From Ettlia oleoabundans (lineage: Eukaryota > Chlorophyta > Chlorophyceae > Chlamydomonadales): a DNA stretch of 64,000 bases. The translations under genes and the position numbers were made by a program. Under the pieces are notes generated by a model. It was not told the origin of the DNA. It worked only from the letters and a program-made list of their open reading frames with translations, and did no database searches. Of the stretch, positions 59,101 through 64,000 are shown piece after piece (position 1 is the stretch's first letter; each line of letters starts with the position of its first letter). The stretch spans positions 43,094-107,093 of the forward strand of contig JAAMXP010000037.1 of NCBI GenBank assembly GCA_019693395.1. Direction: 5' to 3'.

Positions 59101-61802
59101 AACGTGACATCCTTTTCCTCGTTTATTGCTTGCACACTTGATCTAACTCTGTCCAACCTTTAAGTTGGCATTCTGAAAAGTAGAAGATGTTTTGGGATAG
59201 CCGGGAGCTGCCTTGCCTGCCTCAACTTCCGGCTCCTCATCTGCGCTGCTTGCAGCAAGATGCGGGCAACCAAGCGGTTTGGCGAGCGCCAGCCACGCTA
59301 CGTCAAGTTCCTGCAGGGCACCTTGCTGTTTGCAGGCCTGCTGCTGCTGCTGTGGGTGCCGCTCCTGCTGTTCAGCAGCGGAGCTCCCACCTACACCGTG
59401 CCAGCTGTGGTGTCCTTCAACGTCAATGCCACCCTCTCCGCCGTTGGCACATACACACCGCCATCGCCAGACAACAGCCGCAGCCTGCACCTTCGCCAAC
59501 TGGCAGCAGCACCTGCAGATGCTGCCTGGCTAGCTGTCAAAGCAGGCGGGCCTCCGGCAGATGGTGCAGCGGACTTTCCCATCTTTGTCGGCGGCAGAAG
59601 GCGGCAGCGGCAGCAGTGGCTGCCTGATGATGCCAGCATGCCCGATGAGCTTGCCACCTACTCGGCGCAGCAATTCCAGCTGCTATGCACCGCAGGGGTG
59701 CGCCTTGCTGACTTGCTGTTTCTGTGTGGTAGCCAGCCTGCCTGACTGTACGTTGATCGCCTTGTTGCAACTCTCATAGCTTCCTGATTACTTTTGCCAG
59801 GGGCATTTACAAGCCTGTAGCAGCCAGCCTGCACTTGATTGGTACAAAGCACGTAAATTCTTCTCCTGCCTAATTCCTATGGTTTTATTGCCACCCTACC
59901 TGCAGGATGCAGATCGCTTTTGGGATCTCACGCCGCCAGCGCAGCGGGAGCTGCTGACTGCGCTTTCCAATGGAGCAGACCAAACGGCGGGGGGTGCCAT
60001 CAGCCTCAGGTGCCACCTGCGATGCGGCCCCTGCTGCTGGTCATGTTCTGCCTGGTGATATTGCTGCCGTGTGTTGCAAATGATACAGAAGAAGCATGAC
60101 AGCTCGCTGCCTCTAAGTCTTCTGCTGTTGTGCCCTGGCTGCCTGTCGTTGCAGCCTGACTTGGACAATTGAGCGCAACCTGCCCCCACCTTCAGACCAT
60201 GGTGAGCCGGTGGTGGGGATGCAGTGCCACATTGTGTGCCCTCAGTGTCCGGCAGAGCAGCAGCACCATGTGGCATTCTGATGAATGGGAGGCCAGCTGA
60301 ACAGCTAGCGAGTATCCTTTCTCAAGCCATCCCCAACAATCCTGCTCGTGGCGCAGGCGGGCCGCTGTGCCAGTCAAGCCTAGCGGTGCCCCTGGCGTCA
60401 GCTTCTCTGCGCCAGCTGACAGCTGTGCTAAACGGCACCGTTGAAAGCGCACAGCTGCTGCGCTTTGACGCCAGCGCTGGTGGCGGCAGCGAGGAGGACC
60501 AGAGCAGGGAACAAGCAGCAGCAGCCCTGTACCCATTGGTTTGGCTCATGAGGGGCGATGCCTGCACCAGCCGTCCCGTGAGGCAGGCTGACGTGGCAGG
60601 CGGCAGCCGCACGCCAAGTGGTGTCGCCACCTGGGACTGGGCCTCTCGCTGGGCGGCTTGCAATGCCTCTTTGCTGCCACTGCCTGAGCCCAAAGCCCCA
60701 GAGGTGGCCCCAAAGCCGGACCCTGGGCCAGAGCTGCCAGAAATGGGGAACTGGATTTGCGGCAGCATGGGCAGCAGCAGCACCAGCAGTGGCACTGAGG
60801 TTGAACAGCGGAGCCGTATTGCACCACTGCCTGGGAATGTTGAAGCCTCGGGGGTTGGCGGCAGCAGCGCTGCACGCTGGTGGCGGCTGGACTGCTGGGC
60901 AGTGAATGCCAGCGGCATGCCCGTGGAGGGGCGGGAGGCGGAATGTGGTGCCACATATGCAGGCCCCAGGTAACAATAATACTATCAACAGAACCCTCAT
61001 GTTGCTGCACTCTCACCACGGCACAGCCACCCATGCCAGCACCGCCTACAGAACCCTCTCGTCACAAATGACCCATGATGCTCAGAGTGTATGCATCCAG
61101 ATCTGCATCAAGCTGTCATATCGGTGCCGTGCAGGCTGGTGGCTGTGTTGGAGCGTGTGCAGGGCGGCGTCATTGGGCGCACCCTCAGCAAGTACGGAGT
61201 CGCAGGCCTCTACTCAATCGTGGTGCTATCAGTAGGTGAGACCAGCTGGCGGCGGGCCTGGCCTGTGTGTTACTTGTTCAGCTGGTAGTGGGCCGTGCCT
61301 TTTTGGTATTTGATTGAAGCGCTGTTGTCCGGCAATGCTTTCTATTTAAACTGCCAGTGCGATGTCAAAGCAACCGAAACTATGTGTTCACCACTTTAAG
61401 AGATTCGGCCTGGGCGCCCCCAGCAATTCCCTCCCTTTCACGCACACCACCACCGCTGCACAGGTCGCTTCCTTCGCCTCAGCCTGAGCAACATGCGCGC
61501 AAAGATACCTTTTGAGGACCTTCCCAACACCCGCAGGCTGGTCAGCCTTTGCCAGGTCGGTGGCGTCGTGGGCTCATGTTAGCAACTGCTCGTGGTGCTG
61601 TATGCACGTTACTGTTCTGCGGAAAACCCGTCGCTGTTGCAAAAGCAAACATCAAGCCTATTATGATGTGTGTGTTGCTCCACTACAGGACATCTATATA
61701 GCCAGAGCAGAGGGTGAGCTGGCACTGGAGGAGTCATTGTACTGGAGCCTGGTCAACGTGTACCGCCTGCCCTCGGTCCTTTTTGAACTCACACGCAAGT
61801 AG
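44846..61802 (+). CDS. PIEZO: Piezo-type mechanosensitive cation channel
   Basis: Piezo proteins are trimeric, force-gated Ca2+-permeable channels with many membrane helices in curved blades and a C-terminal pore. The gene spans 17 kb in about forty exons and looks complete. The N-terminus gives hydrophobic helices at once (LLAALTLLLVAYTNFSLAG, LLFLLAFLAWGATAV). Blade motifs include GLHPSV-like and WLGLGLVDP segments and a charged helix (EEQEEKRRLEEQVASWKQKQ). Near the end come LRSGFPPRADSG, the family signature PFVYELRQLLDW (P-F-x2-E-x6-W), YDWLKLEEINISLYFV, a long extracellular cap, then VGRFLRLSLSNMRAKIPFED and DIYIARAEGELALEESLYWS, ending PSVLFELTRK. These match plant and algal Piezos. 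A start at 44846 (two ATGs in a row) places a 30-residue Pro-rich tail first. Length is probably 2500-3000 residues. Confidence 0.93.
47344..50210 (+). other. Piezo exons 5 onward: blade membrane units
   Basis: Exons 47344-47399, 47514-47560 and from 47727 join in phase; the intron 47561-47726 has a GC donor (AG then GCAAGT). Hydrophobic exons follow near 47.73-47.89 kb (LHLAAAYAAYVGGLPGFHAV), 48.18-48.27, 48.41-48.64, 48.83-49.0, 49.13-49.29, 49.45-49.58, 49.74-49.89 and 50.03-50.21 kb (WAEWAGLLVLPPPHL). Some donors were not resolved. Confidence 0.65.
50540..53060 (+). other. Piezo central blade with Gln repeat
   Basis: After an Ala/Gln/Pro-rich loop (50.6-50.9 kb) the helix units continue: 51.12-51.25 kb (EWSLDICMLLLLLAAFSAAN), 51.44-51.6, then EWLGLGLVDPAALWLLYLSY at 51.75 kb, which matches the WLGL segment found between blade units of Piezos. 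A polyglutamine stretch and a Ser/Gly/Ala loop follow. Conserved helices lie at 52.51-52.64 kb (YLDFLLVCVVALCTLENDML) and 52.81-52.9 kb (LFWWLPFFNYAVMLMTLV). Confidence 0.7.
51866..51889 (+). repeat. CAG repeat encoding polyglutamine in Piezo
   Basis: Eight uninterrupted CAG codons, extended at either side by CAA/CAT codons, in frame in the loop after TSWVQCAQQH. Likely length-variable between strains. Confidence 0.8.
53128..53160 (+). repeat. GGTGTG hexamer repeat in a Piezo intron
   Basis: Four to five tandem GGTGTG units, about 33 bases, between the exon near 52.9 kb and the exon near 53.3 kb. Confidence 0.75.
53290..54600 (+). other. Piezo helix, coiled and beam-like region
   Basis: Exon near 53.32-53.46 kb (GAMADVLLWAFIRLQSHIFA) matches the family helix before the long charged region. 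The next exons (53.62-53.68 and 53.86-53.95 kb) encode a long charged helix (EEQEEKRRLEEQ, then VASWKQKQAAS and RRQRVERLK). This is followed by an Ala/Gln-rich loop (54.21-54.59 kb) ending in GRRVGSRLRAWLRHGLR. In Piezos this region includes the intracellular beam. Confidence 0.7.
53981..54125 (+). repeat. 84-base imperfect tandem duplication in a Piezo intron
   Basis: Copy one begins at 53981 and copy two at 54065. Both start CGAGTA, contain GTGCAC and share GCAGTCTCTGCTCT, with scattered differences. A third partial resemblance (TCGTCTTTCGCA) is internal. Confidence 0.65.
54745..57345 (+). other. Piezo membrane units and cytosolic linker before the pore
   Basis: Exon 54.74-54.89 kb (SYLCYTLFCVAFLSDCSLLT, FAYAIVSIKPSGAYWQ) and 55.07-55.17 kb (LYCEFNILSQYAFLVP) match the last blade repeats of plant Piezos, including the Pro-Ser then Tyr-Trp spacing. 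Exon near 55.42-55.51 kb is LGIHGNPLRALPVFLVYLA. The linker at 55.8-57.35 kb is Ser/Gly/Gln/Ala-rich, probably disordered; its exon boundaries are uncertain. Confidence 0.6.
57487..59067 (+). other. Piezo pore-proximal helices and P-F-x2-E-x6-W motif
   Basis: Helices: 57.49-57.58 kb (TAALDFLAWLYVVLQYNNVV), 57.77-57.91 kb (VPLDFLATVLLLFMVLVAKR), about 58.18-58.25 kb (MIMYTWYCLVLFWSPL) and 58.44-58.53 kb (LLKCGSFTLTALQLRSGFPP). The signature PFVYELRQLLDW is at 58754-58789 and continues across an in-phase intron into YDWLKLEEINISLYFV (59005-59067). This is the anchor region under the pore. It is the strongest single family evidence in the gene. Confidence 0.88.
59256..60969 (+). other. Piezo outer helix and extracellular cap domain
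   Basis: Exon 59256 to about 59721 begins KMRATKRFGERQPRYVKFLQ, then a hydrophobic helix (LLLLLWVPLLLFSSGAP), as in the outer pore helix of Piezos. The cap follows: ASVNAT-like strands, DADRFWDLTPPAQRELL (59.9 kb), ISLRLTWTIERNLPPP (60.16 kb), and a long exon 60251-60969 with low-complexity Ser/Gly insertions, ending in WRLDCWAVNASGMPVEG. Overall arrangement matches; the cap is longer than in plants. Confidence 0.7.
61135..61802 (+). other. Piezo inner pore helix and C-terminal domain
   Basis: Exons 61135-61235, 61464-61555 and 61689-61802 join in phase. They read LVAVLERVQGGVIGRTLSKY, GVAGLYSIVVLSVGRFLRL, then the conserved NMRAKIPFEDLPNTRRL and DIYIARAEGELALEESLYWS, ending TRK and a stop. 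This is the inner helix and C-terminal cytosolic plug of the trimer, almost unchanged from land plants. Confidence 0.9.
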
Positions 61803-62508
61803 TCCAGCTTGCAAAATAACGGAGCAGCTTTCGGGCCTGCCCATGTATCCCTCCTTGCATTGTTGCTTGTAGATGCCATTCCCTGCATCCCTCGCAAGTA
61901 GAGCTGGCCAGCATGCGACAGCGTGCTGCAACAGTAGCGTCATGTTCAAACAATTCTGCTAACTTGCAGTAATCATAAAGGCAGGCCCTGGTTTTGTGGC
62001 AAACGGATACATACTAAGAGTGATAACTTCAGAAAATATACATTTGTGCCTGAGATCCTGCCCAGATGGTCATGCCAGCATTACTCTGGCGCTGCAACAT
62101 CCCCACAGCACCCTCAATTACACTTGTGCCTTCTTCTCCTACCGGCGTCTCTCTTCGGCTGCTTCGGCGGGTCCCTTCTCTCGGATGTCTCATACCGCCG
62201 TTGATATCGGTGTTGGAGGTTTAAAAGCAACACGTGCCGGACCTTTAGGACCGGTGCCGCTCGTTCGCGCTGACACCCAGCTCCGGAAGCGTTGAAAAGC
62301 TTTAGGCTGTATCTGGACTCACAATACAACACTCCTCAAAGGTGCAAAACAGTACCGTGGGTGTCGGTGGCTCTAGAGGCTGTGCCACCCCAGTCGTACA
62401 CTCTGACGCTCCCCGATAACGTCGTGTAGGTCAGATACAAGAGGAAGCACCGCTGTTTGACGCACCCGGCTTACAGTGAGCCACGACATTACCGCCGCTA
62501 CCACCTGC
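61803..62508. promoter_or_regulatory. Intergenic region after Piezo
   Basis: These 700 bases contain the Piezo 3' UTR and the promoter of the next gene. No exact TGTAA signal or TATA box was found; a near-palindrome around 62241-62258 (CCGGACCT, TT, AGGACCGG) is present. Nothing here resembles a gene. Confidence 0.4.
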
Positions 62509-63936
62509 ATGCCGCCGCTGCGTTGCCGCCACCTGGTGGCACTCTGCCTTCCAGTCGCTGTTGGAGGGAGCATGGCACGGGTGCAGCCGCATGGCATGTT
62601 GGAGCACGGCACTGGGCAGCATGGCATCTGGGGGGACGGCAATGGGCCTGTCTCATGTCGCACTCTGGCTGAGCAAGGCTTCGTGCCAGCAGGTAAGCCA
62701 ACGCTTGACTGCCCTGCACAGGTGGCTATGGCTCCTGAGCAACTGCTGCCGTACTCAAAGTGCATTCCACAGCTAAGTTGCGCAAGCTTGACGTGAAAAT
62801 TTTCGTTTGAGCGGTGTTTATCAGCCTCCTGTGCTTGTCACCTCATATTGCTTGGCTGCTGTAGTCATCAACCGCCGCGGGCGCATCAACTGCCCCGCGC
62901 AGCGGGGAACAACAAGTTCTTGTGCGCATACTTCTGGGCAGGCGGGATGTTCTACTATGGCAACTGGCAGGACGGCTACTGCCGCTTCCGCAACCTCTTG
63001 TACGCAATGGGATGGATGGGTGCTTGGGTTGGGCGAGTGGATACATAGGCAGGCAGGTGAGTGGGTGGCTTGGACCTGGTTTTTTGCTTATGGGTAGGTT
63101 TTAGGGATTGTCTTGGCAGGTGTTGCTCAACGATTTGTGGTCAGTAGTTCTGCCTGCTGGGTGGCCCCCGCCGGCGCCTCATGTCACACTTGCCAATTGT
63201 CTCCAGAGCTCCTTCCCTTTGAGTACTGCAGGTACTATCCCGATGCTGGCACTGCAAACACTGACAACTACATGTGCGCCTGCTGGAAACACGATAAGGA
63301 GACCAATTGGAAGCCTGACCTGCTGTGCGCCAGTGGGCCCCAGGCTGCCGCCCAGGACCCTGCCGTCTGCTGTGTCACAAAGGTTGGCGGTGGGGACTGG
63401 CAGCTGGGCACGTTTCTGAGCAGCAACTGCTTCTTTCACGAGGTTCCCTTCGGTCCAGGAGGCGCCATGGTGGCAGAGGCCTATGGAGCAGGGGGACCCT
63501 ACAAGGTCAACCTGCTCTGCCTGGTGCCAGCTGCCGTCTCTCCCGCCAAAGACATGGGGCGGTGGAGACTGGCGGGCATTGAAGGTGCCAAAACATGTGA
63601 GAATCGCAAGGAGGGATAATTTTGATACTCTGCAGGGCAGCGGTTGTGTGTTAGTGCTCGCTGTAACTGCATGATGTCCCTGTTGTGCTACTGTGCAACG
63701 CATAGTGCAGATCTTTGTGAAATGCCTGCCGCCCAGCTATCCTGCCCAACTGCTTGCTGATGGCAACCTTCTTTTCGTCCTACGCCACCTCTTATCATGC
63801 AGTTGACCTCTACTTCTCGTATCCAGACTGCACCTTCACTTGTGCCAAAAACAACATTACAGCACTAGTTGGCGGGCCGGCCAACCGCATGGCAGTGTGC
63901 TCCTATGACAGTTATGGCTACTATCCCGGCTATGGC
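62509..63936 (+). CDS. Predicted secreted Cys/Tyr-rich protein of unknown function, partial
   Basis: I do not recognise this protein. ATG at 62509 opens MPPLRCRHLVALCLPVAVGG, which looks like a signal peptide. Exon 1 ends at 62692 in phase 1, matching exon 2 from 62903 (NNKFLCAYFWAGGMFYYGNW). Exon 3, from about 63209 to 63584, holds many cysteines (CACWKHDKETNWKPDLLC, DPAVCCVTKVGGGDW, LSSNCFFHE). Exon 4, 63803-63936, contains DCTFTCAKNNITALVGG and a Tyr/Gly tail (YDSYGYYPGYG). The spaced cysteines, aromatic residues and sequon NIT suggest an extracellular or cell-wall protein with disulfides. Exon 2's donor is uncertain, and the gene continues past the right edge. Confidence 0.6.
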
Positions 63937-63960
63937 GTGCGTGCGTGCGTGCGTGCGCGC

Positions 63961-64000
<40 letters not shown>
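63937..64000 (+). repeat. GT/GTGC microsatellite at the window end
   Basis: A run of GTGC units turns into pure GT that continues to the edge. It begins exactly at the probable donor of the last visible exon, so the splice site GT is the first unit of the repeat. Confidence 0.9.

Noticed and set aside
62241..62258. Near-palindrome as a transcription terminator
   Set aside because: It has a mismatch and no T run, and stem-loop terminators are not expected for RNA polymerase II genes.
62188..62295. ATG at 62188 as start of the last gene
   Set aside because: The frame ends after 36 codons with no donor that joins the later exons; the ATG at 62509 gives a signal-peptide-like start.
1..64000. 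CRISPR array, prophage or bacterial operon
   Set aside because: No regularly spaced identical repeats, no ribosome binding sites and dense introns throughout.

Overview
The window reads as nuclear DNA of a green alga (Chlorophyta). Coding sequence is broken into many short exons by GT-AG introns of roughly 80-350 bases, with a few GC-AG introns. The proteins are rich in Ala, Gln and Ser and carry low-complexity inserts. The Piezo and TFIIF-beta proteins look plant/algal in type. Two genes have the chlorophyte-style TGTAA polyadenylation motif about 100-130 bases after their stops. There is no operon, CRISPR array, phage or bacterial feature. Genus cannot be told from the sequence alone; family assignments come from recognising conserved motifs, without any database search.

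Layout. (1) 1-33107, minus strand: one enormous gene for a VPS13-family bridge-like lipid transfer protein. It starts at 33107, and the N-terminal chorein segment, the groove repeats and the VAB (SHR-BD) adaptor-binding domain can be followed leftward. The C-terminal APT1/ATG2-C/PH part lies beyond the left edge. Unusual points are a hydrophobic helix ahead of the chorein domain, a 514-codon disordered exon inside the VAB domain, an IQ-like motif, and an AT-richer block of degenerate repeats in an intron. (2) 33108-34222: a 1.1 kb divergent intergenic region with a possible tRNA-derived SINE relic. (3) 34223-36211, plus: TFIIF beta subunit (RAP30), seven exons. (4) 36577-41908, plus: a CLC chloride channel/exchanger with two CBS domains, fifteen exons, and an altered first selectivity-filter motif. 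(5) 42319-44211, plus: an unrecognised membrane protein with hydrophobic segments at both ends and a charged middle. (6) 44846-61802, plus: a complete Piezo mechanosensitive channel gene. (7) 62509 to beyond the right edge, plus: a predicted secreted cysteine-rich protein of unknown function, running into a GT microsatellite at the window end.

Functionally, two neighbouring plus-strand genes encode ion-transport membrane proteins (CLC and Piezo), with an unknown membrane protein between them. VPS13 acts at organelle contact sites and TFIIF in RNA polymerase II initiation. In a eukaryote this proximity is not evidence of a shared pathway. The main leads are the unknown membrane protein, the tailored VPS13 architecture, and the CLC filter change. 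Exon joins were traced by hand in TFIIF, CLC, parts of Piezo, the unknown gene and the first eight VPS13 exons, and mostly join in phase; other boundaries are approximate.
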